NCBI RefSeq assembly: GCF_024298845.1
Contig: NZ_CP101156.1
Coordinates: 2,914,001-2,978,000, forward strand
Length of the DNA stretch: 64,000 nt
Origin: Natronosalvus amylolyticus
Lineage (GTDB): Archaea; Halobacteriota; Halobacteria; Halobacteriales; Natrialbaceae
Reading direction: 5' to 3'
Position numbers and translations under genes: made by a program. Shown here in pieces: positions 24,841-33,267 of this stretch. The notes under the pieces were generated by a model, which saw only the letters and a list, made by a program, of their open reading frames with translations, did not search any database and had not been told where the DNA came from. How positions within the stretch are numbered: position 1 is the stretch's first letter; every line of letters starts with the position of its first letter.

Positions 24841-25683
24841 ATGGGGTACGACGACTACCTCGCTGGCGAGCCGGTGATCATCACGGCTGCGCTGACCGGC
24901 GGCGTCCACGGGAAGGAGGCCAACCCGGCGATTCCCGAAACGCCCGCGGAGATCGGGGAGGCTGCCGCAGCAGCCGAAGCCGCGGGCGCAGCTGTCGTCC
25001 ACCTCCATGCTCGGCGTGACACCGGCGAACGCGCGTTCTCGACCGAACGGTTTCAGGCGGTGACGGACGCGGTCCGCGAACGGACCGACGACGTCATTAT
25101 CCAGCACTCGACCGGCGGCACGGGTGCGCCGCTGTCGGTCCGTCGGCAACCGCTTCAAACCGATCCGGCTCCCGAGATAGCTTCGCTCGATATGGGGCCG
25201 CTCAACCGCTATGACCACCTGACGAGCGAAAATCCGCGCGGAATGGTCGACGAACTGTACGACGAAATGTCAGAGCGCGGTATCAAACCCGAACTCGAGG
25301 TGTTCAACGACGGTCACCTCAATGAGGTCGGTGGCTTACTCGAGCGCCGTGACCTCGAGGAACCGGTGTATGCGACACTTATCTTCGGAGGCGGGACGCT
25401 CTCGCCACCGCACCCGCGAAATCTCCTCAACGCAATCGAAAACCTGCCCGAGGGGGCGCTGTTCAACACGCTCGGGTTCGGCCCGCATCAGTTGCCGTTG
25501 ACGACGATGGGGCTGCTCGTGGGCGGTCACGTCCGCGTGGGCCTCGAGGACAACGTCTACTACCGACGCGGCGACCTCGCCGAGAGTAACGCCCAGCTGG
25601 TCGCTCGGACGGCCCGACTGGCAGCGGAACTCGAGCGACCGGTCGCAACGCCAGCGCAGGCACGAACAATTCTCGAGTTGTAG
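24841..25683 (+). CDS. Beta-keto acid cleavage enzyme (BKACE) family protein
   Basis: A 280-residue TIM-barrel enzyme of the BKACE family (DUF849), which cleaves beta-keto acids using acetyl-CoA with a bound zinc. Motifs: TAALTGGVHGKEANPAIP at the N-terminus, VVHLHARRDTGE with the zinc His pair, then PELEVFNDGHLN and the late GHVRVGLEDNVYY. The substrate differs widely across the family (e.g. 3-keto-5-aminohexanoate), so no specific reaction is given. It follows the small Cys protein by one base; element 2 is inserted just after its stop codon. Confidence 0.88.
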   Translation: MGYDDYLAGEPVIITAALTGGVHGKEANPAIPETPAEIGEAAAAAEAAGAAVVHLHARRDTGERAFSTERFQAVTDAVRERTDDVIIQHSTGGTGAPLSVRRQPLQTDPAPEIASLDMGPLNRYDHLTSENPRGMVDELYDEMSERGIKPELEVFNDGHLNEVGGLLERRDLEEPVYATLIFGGGTLSPPHPRNLLNAIENLPEGALFNTLGFGPHQLPLTTMGLLVGGHVRVGLEDNVYYRRGDLAESNAQLVARTARLAAELERPVATPAQARTILEL

Positions 25684-25717
25684 GGGTGGAGGGGCTATCT
25701 TTAGACAGCGAGAGAAT

Positions 25718-25735
25718 CCCGCCGTTCACGGCGGG
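25718..25735. repeat. Subterminal left-end hairpin of element 2
   Basis: Seven-bp arms CCCGCCG/CGGCGGG with TTCA loop, the same arms as element 1's hairpin at 13521-13538. Upstream GAGAGAAT is shared with the orphan left end at 10532. Confidence 0.75.
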
Positions 25736-25837
25736 CGTGAATCGCGTCACTCCACTACGCCAACTGCGAACTACAGCACTCTGAATACCCCACGCAGTCA
25801 GAACACATAAGGTACATAATATCGTACGAAGAAACGG

Positions 25838-25975
25838 ATGCGAGTTGACATCGCCATCGAACGTGGAAGCGACCTCCACGAACGAGTCAAAGAATACTCT
25901 CGTGAGAACGGCCTGCGAATGGACTTCGCCTACGCCGAACTCATCGAACAAGGACTTGACGCTGCTGAAGAATGA
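25838..25975 (+). CDS. 45-residue ribbon-helix-helix-like protein coupled to tnpB
   Basis: ATG 25838 to TGA 25975; the TGA overlaps the tnpB ATG (ATGA at 25972-25975). The sequence begins with a short strand (MRVDIAIERG), then two helices (DLHERVKEYSRENG and DFAYAELIEQGLDAAEE) in the layout of a CopG/Arc ribbon-helix-helix domain. Such domains dimerise and bind DNA through the strand. It lies between the left end and tnpB with normal GC-rich codons, so it is probably real. A role as autoregulator of the element is inference. It is too short for ordinary gene callers. Confidence 0.68.
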   Translation: MRVDIAIERGSDLHERVKEYSRENGLRMDFAYAELIEQGLDAAEE

Positions 25976-27291
25976 GCGAAGAGTGCAAGACACTCGAAGC
26001 GTATCTTGCCCCACCCACTCAGCACAAACAGCGCAAGCTCCACGACGAACACGCCCGATACGAATCATTGCTCCGTCGCAGTTTCAACAACGAATGCGAC
26101 ACGATGAGTGCCGTTAACGAGGTCGTCAGCGGTGAAGACCTCAACTGGCACTCGAAAAATGCACTCAAACAATACGTTCCCAACTTGCTCGATGCGGGCA
26201 CGTATGGCGCGACGCAACTCGCAGACGATCATCCAATTCGCTACGCGAACACCGCAGCCGTCTTCGACGTTGATGAAAACCGCCACCACGAAATCTGCTG
26301 GGAGGTTCCCCTTCCCGGTCGCGGGACGAACTTTTGGATTCCACTCCAACTGAACCCCGAGCAAGAAGACTGGTGGCATCCACTCATCGACGACGATGAT
26401 GAGTGCGTGTGGGCGGGCGAGATTCGCCTGCAACGCGACGGGACTCGCTGGGTGTTGCACGTCACCGCGAACTACGAAGTCGAAGCAAATCACTCGTGTT
26501 CGTGTGAAAGTGACGACGTAACGCCCGTCGGGTTCGACGTGGGCGAGTCGAAACTCTTGGTGGGCTGTGCCCTCCGAGACGACACGCCCGTCGACCCGTT
26601 GTTCGTGGATGGAGGTTGCGTCCGACACCTCCGACAAAAACAAGCCTCTGCCGAAGACCGCTTGAAACAGCGGTATGCCTCAAACCTCTTGGACGACCTC
26701 GTGTGGGGTACGTGGCAAGACGCCATCGAAGACAAAATCGAGAAAGCTTCCACACGAGCCGTTGAATACGCCTCCCAGTTCGAGAACCCGATTATCGTCC
26801 TCGAATATCTCGACGGTATCACGGACGAGGACCTCGGGAAGTACTGGAATCGGCGCCTCGGCAAATGGCTGTTCTCTCGGTTACAGTCACGTATCGAGGA
26901 GAAGGCAGCGGAACGCGGTATTTCTGTGGAATACGTGTATCCGCATCACACGTCGAAGACGTGTCACGCTTGCCAACACATCGGGTACAGGCCGCATCAG
27001 GGCACGTTCAAGTGTACGAACGAGGAGTGCTGGGTGTCGGAGTATCAGGCGGATTTGAACGCAGCAGCGAATATAGCCAATCGGTTGAATCCGTGGGGAG
27101 AGAGTCTGCCTTGGAAATCGGCAGGCGATGACTCGCTACGGAGTGGGGGCCAGTGGCAGGCCCACGAAGACACGTCACCGAGGGAGGGACTCCCGTCCGA
27201 GAGGCGGGCTTCCGATGACAAGGTTTCGTCTAGCTCACCATCGGTGGAAGCGGGGGCGAAGCCGGAGACCGGTGACGCGCACACGTCTTGA
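25972..27291 (+). CDS. tnpB: TnpB RNA-guided nuclease with canonical active site
   Basis: 439 residues. RuvC-I Asp189 in VGFDVGESKLL, canonical RuvC-II Glu278 in IIVLEYLDGI, zinc-ribbon cysteines 331, 334, 348 and 353 (TCHACQHIG, FKCTNEECW), and RuvC-III Asp361 in YQADLNAAANIANR. The complete D-E-D triad predicts an active nuclease. It is distant from TnpB of element 1, which uses a different Glu position. The C-terminal tail after about 375 is Ser/Glu/Gly-rich and coincides with the right-end RNA scaffold. Start at ATG 25972, which overlaps the upstream RHH-like stop. Confidence 0.93.
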   Translation: MSEECKTLEAYLAPPTQHKQRKLHDEHARYESLLRRSFNNECDTMSAVNEVVSGEDLNWHSKNALKQYVPNLLDAGTYGATQLADDHPIRYANTAAVFDVDENRHHEICWEVPLPGRGTNFWIPLQLNPEQEDWWHPLIDDDDECVWAGEIRLQRDGTRWVLHVTANYEVEANHSCSCESDDVTPVGFDVGESKLLVGCALRDDTPVDPLFVDGGCVRHLRQKQASAEDRLKQRYASNLLDDLVWGTWQDAIEDKIEKASTRAVEYASQFENPIIVLEYLDGITDEDLGKYWNRRLGKWLFSRLQSRIEEKAAERGISVEYVYPHHTSKTCHACQHIGYRPHQGTFKCTNEECWVSEYQADLNAAANIANRLNPWGESLPWKSAGDDSLRSGGQWQAHEDTSPREGLPSERRASDDKVSSSSPSVEAGAKPETGDAHTS

Positions 27292-27370
27292 AACCTCAAT
27301 CCCAGTCAGTCTGGGTATTCCCTCTGTGAGGGAAGCCCCGGCGTTCACGCCGGGCGAGGATGTCACCCTG
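27292..27370 (+). ncRNA. Candidate omega RNA 3' scaffold of element 2
   Basis: Just past the tnpB stop are three stacked hairpins: 27301-27315 (CCCA/TGGG), 27320-27332 (CCCTC/GAGGG) and 27337-27354 (CCCGGCG/CGCCGGG, TTCA loop), ending in GAGGATGTCAC. The outermost flank (from about 27368) would be the guide. The structure fits a TnpB guide-RNA scaffold; expression is inferred. Confidence 0.45.
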
Positions 27371-27618
27371 GTTGTGAACACTCGAGTAGCCGCCTGCAAC
27401 CGCCTCTCGCAGTCATGGTTGACTTGTCGATTCGAGTTCTGCTAAACGAACGTACTCGATTGGTCTTTCTGTCACCTACTACTCGAGACGAGGTCGTTAT
27501 CGACGCGTTTTCAACTCCAATAGTGTGATTCTAAGCAACGAGCCTTCACTGGATGGGATTGAAGGAAAAAGACTTTCAATACTGGCCTATGACCCATAAC
27601 CACTCACAGGTGACGTAA
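27371..27618. other. Intergenic region upstream of nadA
   Basis: About 250 bases between element 2 and nadA, with lower GC near 27480-27600. AGGTGA at 27607-27612 is a good Shine-Dalgarno six bases before the nadA ATG at 27619. No gene is visible. Confidence 0.55.
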
Positions 27619-28752
27619 ATGGTAACAATGGAAACGACGGCGCTGGATACCGAACTCAGCCTGTTCAAATACGACACGCTCGAGCAGCTCCCGGCGAACT
27701 ATCGCGAGCTCGAGGAGGCCGACCGAACGCAGCGAATCGAGGCCGCACTCGAGGAACTGGGCGACGACGTGGTTATTCTCGGGCACAACTATCAGCGCCG
27801 GGAGATCGTCGAACACGCCGATTTCGTCGGTGACTCCTACCAGCTCTCGGTCGAGGCGGCCGAAAGCGACGCGGAGTACGTGATCTTTGGCGGGGTGACG
27901 TTCATGGCCGAATCTGCCGACATCATCACGGACGACGACCAGACCGTGATCTTGCCGAGCATGGAGGCCTCCTGTCCGATGGCGGGTATGGCCGAGGCCC
28001 TCCAGGTCGACGCCGCCTGGGCCGAAATCACGGCGGCGGCCCCCGATTCGGACATCATCCCGATTACGTACATGAATTCGTATGCCGACTTGAAGGCGTT
28101 CTGTGCGAGCCAGGGCGGGCTCGTCTGTACCTCCTCGAACGCCCACCGCGCATTCGAATGGGCGTTCGACCGCGGCGACAAAGTCCTCTTCTTACCGGAC
28201 AAACATCTGGGGGAGAACACGGCCCACCGCCTCGGGATGGAAGAACAGATGGCGACCTGGGACCCGTGGGACCCCGAGGGGAAGGACCCCGAAGCGGTCG
28301 CCGAGGCCGACATCATCTGCTGGGACGGCTACTGCCAGGTCCACGAACGCTTCCGCGTCGAACACGTCGAGGAAATTCGGGAGGAGAACCCCGACGCTCG
28401 GGTTATCGTTCACCCCGAGTGCCGTCGCGAAGTCGTCGAAGCGGCGGACAAAGCCGGCTCGACGGCCGAAATCTGTCGCACCGTCGAGGAGGCAGACCCC
28501 GGCGACACCTGGGCAATCGGCACCGAAATCCACCTGACGCGACACCTCCAGCGCTGGCACCCCGACGTCGAGGTCCTCCCGCTGTGTGGCGATGCCTGTA
28601 TGGACTGCAACGCCATGCGCCAGATCGACCCCAACTACCTGACCTGGGTGCTCGAGGAACTCGTCGCTGGCCGAGAGCGAAACGTCATCGAGGTCGCTCC
28701 CGAAGAGAAGGAACTGGCGAAGGTCGCCCTCGAGCGAATGCTGGAGGTCTAA
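27619..28752 (+). CDS. nadA: Quinolinate synthase
   Basis: Condenses iminoaspartate with dihydroxyacetone phosphate to quinolinate, using a labile 4Fe-4S cluster. The 377 residues include the triple-Rossmann pattern (VVILGHNYQRREIVEHADFVGDS, FGGVTFMAESADII, YMNSYADLKAFCASQGGLVCTSSNA). Cluster Cys lie in SMEASCPMAGM, SQGGLVCTSSN and the C-terminal CGDACMDCNAM. It sits immediately upstream of nadB, its enzymatic partner, with a two-base gap, so they form an operon. The SD at 27607-27612 supports the start at 27619. Cytoplasmic, oxygen-sensitive. Confidence 0.97.
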   Translation: MVTMETTALDTELSLFKYDTLEQLPANYRELEEADRTQRIEAALEELGDDVVILGHNYQRREIVEHADFVGDSYQLSVEAAESDAEYVIFGGVTFMAESADIITDDDQTVILPSMEASCPMAGMAEALQVDAAWAEITAAAPDSDIIPITYMNSYADLKAFCASQGGLVCTSSNAHRAFEWAFDRGDKVLFLPDKHLGENTAHRLGMEEQMATWDPWDPEGKDPEAVAEADIICWDGYCQVHERFRVEHVEEIREENPDARVIVHPECRREVVEAADKAGSTAEICRTVEEADPGDTWAIGTEIHLTRHLQRWHPDVEVLPLCGDACMDCNAMRQIDPNYLTWVLEELVAGRERNVIEVAPEEKELAKVALERMLEV

Positions 28753-28754
28753 CC

Positions 28755-30335
28755 ATGGCGGAGACACCCGATACCGCTGACGTCCTCGTCGTCGGTACGG
28801 GCATCGCCGGCTGTGCGGCCGCCCTCGCAGCGGCACGCCAGGGAGCCGACGTTCTCGTTCTCACCAAAGCGTCCCGACCCGAGGATGCGAGTACTGACTG
28901 GGCCCAGGGCGGCATCTCGACCACCCGGGGCGAGCCTGCCACGTTGAAAACGGATATCCTCGAGGCCAGCGACGGGACGGCCGACCCGGACGCCATCGAC
29001 ACGCTGGTCGAACACGCCGATACGGCCGTCGAGGACGTACTGCTCGAGACCCTCGAGATTGAATTCGACGAAACGGACGACGGCGAGTTCGACTACACCC
29101 GTGAGGCGGCCCACTCCGACTCGCGCATCCTGCACGTCGATGCCGCCACAGGTACACACATCCTTCGCCCCTTCCTCGCCCATCTCGAGGGCCTCGATAC
29201 CGTCGACATCCGAGACGATACCGCCGTACTCGAGTTGCTCACCCACGAGGGGAGGGTCCACGGCGTGCTGACCGACGCGTCCGAGACGGGACAGCCGGTG
29301 TTCGCCGGAACGACCGTCCTCGCCACCGGCGGAATCGGTTCGCTTTATGCGCGGTCGACCAATCCTGCCGGGTCGACCGGCGACGGCATCGCCATGGCCG
29401 CACTCGCCGGGGCCGAGGTCGCCGACCTCGAGTACGTGCAGTTTCATCCGACGGCGTACGCGAGCGATGGGGCCACCCGCTCGAGTGAGAGAGGCTCGGG
29501 TCCAATGAACGAGGCGCTCCCCTCGAACGAGCGCGAACCCACGTTCTTGCTCTCGGAAGCACTTCGGGGCGAGGGTGCAGTGCTCCGAAACGCCGACGGT
29601 AAGCGATTCATGCCCGACGTCCACCCCGACGCCGAACTCGCCCCACGGGACGTGGTCGCTCGAGCGGTCGCCAGCGAGCGCGACCGAACTGGCGAGGTCG
29701 CCCTCGACGTCTCACCGCTCGCCTTCGAGAGCGAATTCCCGAATCTGGCCGAGAAATGCCGCCAGCAGGGAGTTGAAGGCGACGCTATCCCGGTCGCCCC
29801 GTGTGAACACTTCCTCTGTGGCGGGATTGCCGTCGACGGCCATGGTCGAACGACACTCGACCGACTGTACGCCGTTGGGGAATGTGCCCGGACGGGCGTC
29901 CACGGCGCGAACCGACTCGCGAGTACGAGCCTGCTCGAGGGCCTTGTCTGGGGGCTTCGGGCGGGCGAACACGCAGCCTCGCTCGAAGTCGATCCCGAGC
30001 CAATCGAGGCACCCGACCTGCGCAACAGCGACCCCGAACTCCCGCCGGGATTTGCCGCCGAGAAGTTCACCCGACTGCAACAAACTATGGACGACGCACT
30101 CGGCCTCGAGCGCGACCCCGACGAGGTTGCTCGAGCAGGGGCCGTCTTCCGCCGTCTCAAAGGCGAGGTCGACGCCTACCGGCGGACGCGAACGTCTCGA
30201 GACCTCTACGAACTCCGGAACGCCTGTGTCACGGCCCTGTTGGTCGCTCGAGCGGCGGCTGAGAACCCCGATTCGATCGGGTGTCATCACGTCGTCGATA
30301 CGGCCCGAGACGGGCTCGCCGGCCACGCGCGCTGA
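28755..30335 (+). CDS. nadB: L-aspartate oxidase
   Basis: The 526-residue FAD enzyme that oxidises aspartate to iminoaspartate for NadA. FAD motif: VLVVGTGIAGCAAALAAAR; succinate-dehydrogenase-type elements follow (STDWAQGGIS, HSDSRILHVDAATGTHIL, GGIGSLYARSTNPAGSTGDG). Active-site region: CEHFLCGGIAVD and GECARTGVHGANRLASTSLLEGLVWG. The start ATG 28755 is two bases after the nadA stop. Together with nadA and nadC (32361) it completes de novo NAD synthesis from aspartate. Its stop directly abuts the lysoplasmalogenase-like stop on the other strand. Confidence 0.96.
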   Translation: MAETPDTADVLVVGTGIAGCAAALAAARQGADVLVLTKASRPEDASTDWAQGGISTTRGEPATLKTDILEASDGTADPDAIDTLVEHADTAVEDVLLETLEIEFDETDDGEFDYTREAAHSDSRILHVDAATGTHILRPFLAHLEGLDTVDIRDDTAVLELLTHEGRVHGVLTDASETGQPVFAGTTVLATGGIGSLYARSTNPAGSTGDGIAMAALAGAEVADLEYVQFHPTAYASDGATRSSERGSGPMNEALPSNEREPTFLLSEALRGEGAVLRNADGKRFMPDVHPDAELAPRDVVARAVASERDRTGEVALDVSPLAFESEFPNLAEKCRQQGVEGDAIPVAPCEHFLCGGIAVDGHGRTTLDRLYAVGECARTGVHGANRLASTSLLEGLVWGLRAGEHAASLEVDPEPIEAPDLRNSDPELPPGFAAEKFTRLQQTMDDALGLERDPDEVARAGAVFRRLKGEVDAYRRTRTSRDLYELRNACVTALLVARAAAENPDSIGCHHVVDTARDGLAGHAR

Positions 30336-30992
30336 TCAGTCGAAATCGACCACGCTGCGGGCGATACAAAACTGGGCGCTGTAGTAGGTGGCCATTATCA
30401 ACAGCCCCGAGTACGTCACGTCCGCGACGAACATGTTCCACGAGAGGATGGCGTCCGAGGTGACGAACAGGAGGCTACCGACGATAGCCCATCGGTTGCC
30501 AGTCAGCAGGGCTGCCCAGGCCATCGCCAGGATGACGACGATGTAGCCGGCAACGGGGAGCAACAGGTGAGTGTCGCCGGCCCCCTGGATCGCCGAGAGC
30601 AGCGGCATTCCAATCGCGACGCCGACGCCAGCGAGAGGGAGTGCGCTGGCGACACGGGCGCTCGTGACTCGCGCTCGAGTCAGAAACCCTGCCAGATACC
30701 AGATGTGTCCCAGGAGAAAGGCCGTAAGACCGACCAGAAACCAGTGGAGGGTGACGTCACCGATTGCACAGAACCCGAGTCCGATCACGATGAACGTGTG
30801 AACGCGGTCTCGGCCCGCCGGAAGCAGCGTGATCGCGTAGCCGATGATCAACACCATCGGGAGTACTTTGAACGCGAGCGACAACCACAGGGGGTCACCC
30901 GGCGCGAACCCGATGTAAAACACTGCGGTGAGGACGATGGCTGCCGGCACCCAGTGGCGTCTCGTATTCGGCACACCGCGTTCACGAATCAT
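30336..30992 (-). CDS. YhhN/TMEM86-family membrane protein (lysoplasmalogenase-like)
   Basis: About 218 residues, eight predicted helices: AIVLTAVFYIGFA, LAFKVLPMVLIIGYAITLL, TFIVIGLGFCAIGDVTLHW, LTAFLLGHIWYLAGF, and a late LLFVTSDAILSWNMFV. The conserved acidic residues within helices (GDVTLHW, TSDAILSW) are the YhhN signature. Bacterial and animal members cleave vinyl-ether lysolipids; archaeal lipids are saturated ethers, so the substrate here is unclear. Start ATG 30992 (MIRERGVPN). It lies between nadB and the MscS gene on the opposite strand. Confidence 0.82.
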   Translation of the reverse strand: MIRERGVPNTRRHWVPAAIVLTAVFYIGFAPGDPLWLSLAFKVLPMVLIIGYAITLLPAGRDRVHTFIVIGLGFCAIGDVTLHWFLVGLTAFLLGHIWYLAGFLTRARVTSARVASALPLAGVGVAIGMPLLSAIQGAGDTHLLLPVAGYIVVILAMAWAALLTGNRWAIVGSLLFVTSDAILSWNMFVADVTYSGLLIMATYYSAQFCIARSVVDFD

Positions 30993-31092
30993 GGTTCCGT
31001 ATACCCACGAGCATATCACTTCGAGTAGTTAAGTGTAGTCGCCGGTTCGGGGCCACTCGAGTGATGGATTCGGGGCCACTCGAGGATCGCTA

Positions 31093-32244
31093 TCAGCTGT
31101 GATCGTTCGTGATCGGCTTCTCGACTGCATCGGTCCCGCCGCTGGCGAGAGCACCGGGGTGCTCGCCCTCGGGCGATTCGGACGCGGGAACCACGTGAAT
31201 GTCTCGTTGTGGGAACGGGATCTCGATGCCGGCCTCGAGGAACGTTTTGTAGATCGCCCGGTTCAGCTTGTGTCGGGTCTTGTTCGCTCGAATCGGCGAG
31301 CCGACCCAGCACAGGAGTTCGTACTCGAGGGCGGAGTCGCCGAAGTTTCGAAACCGCATCCGGGGCTTGGGCGAGTCGAGCACGAGCGATTCGTCTTCGG
31401 CGATCTCGAGGACGAGCGCTTCGAACTCGTCGATGTCGGTACCGTAGGCGACGCCGATGGGGAGCTTGAGCCGTTTTCGGCGCTGTGGCGCCGACTGGTT
31501 GATGACCTTCGCCGCGTTCAGGGCGGCGTTCGGCACCGTGATCAACACCTCATCGCGCATCATGAGCGTCGTCGAACGCACTCCCACTTTGACGACGGTG
31601 CCGGCTTCACCGGAATCCAGCGTGATGTAATCGCCCAGTTTGTACGTATCGTCGAAATACAGCGCGATACCGCCGAAGAAGTTGGCGACGGTGTCTCGAG
31701 CAGCGAAACCGACGGCGATGCCAGCGACACCCGCAGCCCCGAGCAGTGGGGTGATGCTGTACTCCCAGACCGAGAGCAACGCGCCGATAGTGCCGACGAA
31801 GACCACGAGCGTCCAGACGTTCGAGAACACCGGTGCGAAATCGAAGCGCGAACCTTTGTCTTTGACCTCCTCGACGAACCGGTTGACGACTCGGTTGGCG
31901 GCGAATGCCCAGGCGATGATGATGACGGACAGCGAGGGCCGTCCGAAGAAGGTATTCAACTGCTCACTGGTCAGCAACACGTTCTGGGTTACCGCCGGAA
32001 TCTGGGTCAGCAAGTAGACGCCGGCGAGAGCAACCGTCAACACGACCGGAACCCGGAGTTCCCCGACGAGGATGTGATCGTACGCCGTCCGCGTTCGGCT
32101 GGTGTAACGTAACAGCGTCCGAAGAACGACGACCTCGAGTATGACTGCGATCCCAACCGAGACACCGACCAGGAGCAGTGTCGCCTGCCAGGCAGGCACC
32201 TCCTCGAAGAGAGTCGCCAACAGGGAGATAAGTGAATCGAACAT
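31093..32244 (-). CDS. mscS: Small-conductance mechanosensitive channel (MscS family)
   Basis: 383 residues: an N-terminal pair or trio of helices (ATLLLVGVSVGIAVILEVVVL, VPVVLTVALAGVYLLT, SLSVIIIAWAFAANRVVNRFV), then the MscS pore helix (LLGAAGVAGIAVGFAARDTVANFFGGIALYF) rich in small residues, and the cytoplasmic beta domain (GDYITLDSGEAGTVVKVGVRSTTLMMRDEVLITVPNAAL). It opens under membrane tension to vent solutes on down-shock, important for a halophile. The C-terminal 35 residues are acidic and disordered. On the minus strand between nadB and nadC. Confidence 0.94.
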   Translation of the reverse strand: MFDSLISLLATLFEEVPAWQATLLLVGVSVGIAVILEVVVLRTLLRYTSRTRTAYDHILVGELRVPVVLTVALAGVYLLTQIPAVTQNVLLTSEQLNTFFGRPSLSVIIIAWAFAANRVVNRFVEEVKDKGSRFDFAPVFSNVWTLVVFVGTIGALLSVWEYSITPLLGAAGVAGIAVGFAARDTVANFFGGIALYFDDTYKLGDYITLDSGEAGTVVKVGVRSTTLMMRDEVLITVPNAALNAAKVINQSAPQRRKRLKLPIGVAYGTDIDEFEALVLEIAEDESLVLDSPKPRMRFRNFGDSALEYELLCWVGSPIRANKTRHKLNRAIYKTFLEAGIEIPFPQRDIHVVPASESPEGEHPGALASGGTDAVEKPITNDHS

Positions 32245-32360
32245 GACTTACTCACGACTGAGAGTGACCTAACTCTTTCTCTCAGTGTCTGAGGCGTCTA
32301 TTCTCGATCACCGAGGGGAAAGGGGGTCGTTTATCACATCGTGCGGACCCATGTTACCCA

Positions 32361-33191
32361 ATGATCACCCACGGACAGATCGAACGGTGGCTGGACGAAG
32401 ACATCGGCCACCACGACGTCACGAACGACGTGCCGGGGGAAACGACCGGTCGACTCGTCGCCAAAGAAGCCGGTACCGTCGCCGGTCTCGAGGCCGGTCG
32501 TGCCGTCTTCGAGTATCTCGGTGTGACGGTTCTCGAAACGGTCGGCTCGGGAACCGTGATCGAACCGGGTGACGTCGTTCTCCGTGTCGAGGGGCCGGCA
32601 CGGGACGTCCTTCGCGGCGAGCGTGTCGCCGTCAACCTCGTCGGCCACGCGTCCGGTATCGCAACCCGGACGGCGGCAGTCGTCGACGCCGCTCGAGTCG
32701 AATCCGAAACCGTCACCATCGCCGCGACACGCAAAACGACGCCCGGGCTGCGCGGCCTCGAGAAACGGGCGGTCGTCGCCGGCGGGGGCGATACCCACCG
32801 TCTCGACCTCTCGCACATGGTCATGATCAAGGACAACCACATCGCCGAGATGGGCCTCGAGCGCGCTATCGAGCACTTCCAGGAAACGGCTTCGTTCGCG
32901 ACCAAACTCGACGTCGAAGTCGAATCCACCGACGATGCAATCCGGGCCGCTAACGCCGGGGCCGACATCATCTTGCTCGATAACTTCACTCCGGAGGAGC
33001 TTCGCGAGGCCGTCGACACCCTCGAGTGCGACCTCGAGCCAGCCGTCGCCGAGCACGTGCTAACCGAAGCTAGCGGGGGAATCACGCTCGAGACGGTCGG
33101 CGACTACGCGGCCACTGGCGTCGACATCATCTCGATGGGGTCGCTCACCCACTCCGCGCCGTCGCTCGATCTGTCTTTTCGGACGGGATAG
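32361..33191 (+). CDS. nadC: Nicotinate-nucleotide pyrophosphorylase (carboxylating)
   Basis: The 276-residue quinolinate phosphoribosyltransferase: quinolinate + PRPP to nicotinate mononucleotide, third step of the NAD pathway. Family motifs: WLDEDIGHHDVT, VRVEGPARDVLRGERVAVNLVGHASGIAT, TIAATRKTTPGLRGLEKRAVVAGGG (substrate loop with Lys/Arg), VMIKDNHIAEMG, and VEVESTDDAIRAANAGADIILLDNF. Normal length, complete. Upstream TTTATCA near 32331 may be the TATA box. It is separated from nadAB by two minus-strand genes, so the NAD genes are no longer one operon. Confidence 0.96.
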   Translation: MITHGQIERWLDEDIGHHDVTNDVPGETTGRLVAKEAGTVAGLEAGRAVFEYLGVTVLETVGSGTVIEPGDVVLRVEGPARDVLRGERVAVNLVGHASGIATRTAAVVDAARVESETVTIAATRKTTPGLRGLEKRAVVAGGGDTHRLDLSHMVMIKDNHIAEMGLERAIEHFQETASFATKLDVEVESTDDAIRAANAGADIILLDNFTPEELREAVDTLECDLEPAVAEHVLTEASGGITLETVGDYAATGVDIISMGSLTHSAPSLDLSFRTG

Positions 33192-33267
33192 GTTCCACAC
33201 TAACTACTTCTTCAATAGCTGGTATTGACATAATAATATTTGATCAGCAACACGGGGGAATCGACGT

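Larger units (their letters stand above)
25696..27370 (+). mobile_element. IS200/IS605-superfamily element with RHH-like gene and tnpB (element 2)
   Basis: The left end begins near 25696 (CTATCTTTAGACAGCGAGAG) with hairpin 25718-25735. Two overlapping genes follow (25838-25975 and 25972-27291). The right end has three hairpins between 27301 and 27354 and finishes GAGGATGTCAC at about 27367. No TnpA gene is present. The inserted DNA has no CTCGAG hexamer that I noticed in its genes, in contrast to neighbours. It lies directly after the BKACE stop codon without breaking a gene. Confidence 0.78.

Noticed and set aside
28158-28754. Long N-terminal extension of nadB running back through nadA
   Set aside because: Arg-rich, out-of-frame nadA translation; ATG 28755 is two bases after the nadA stop.
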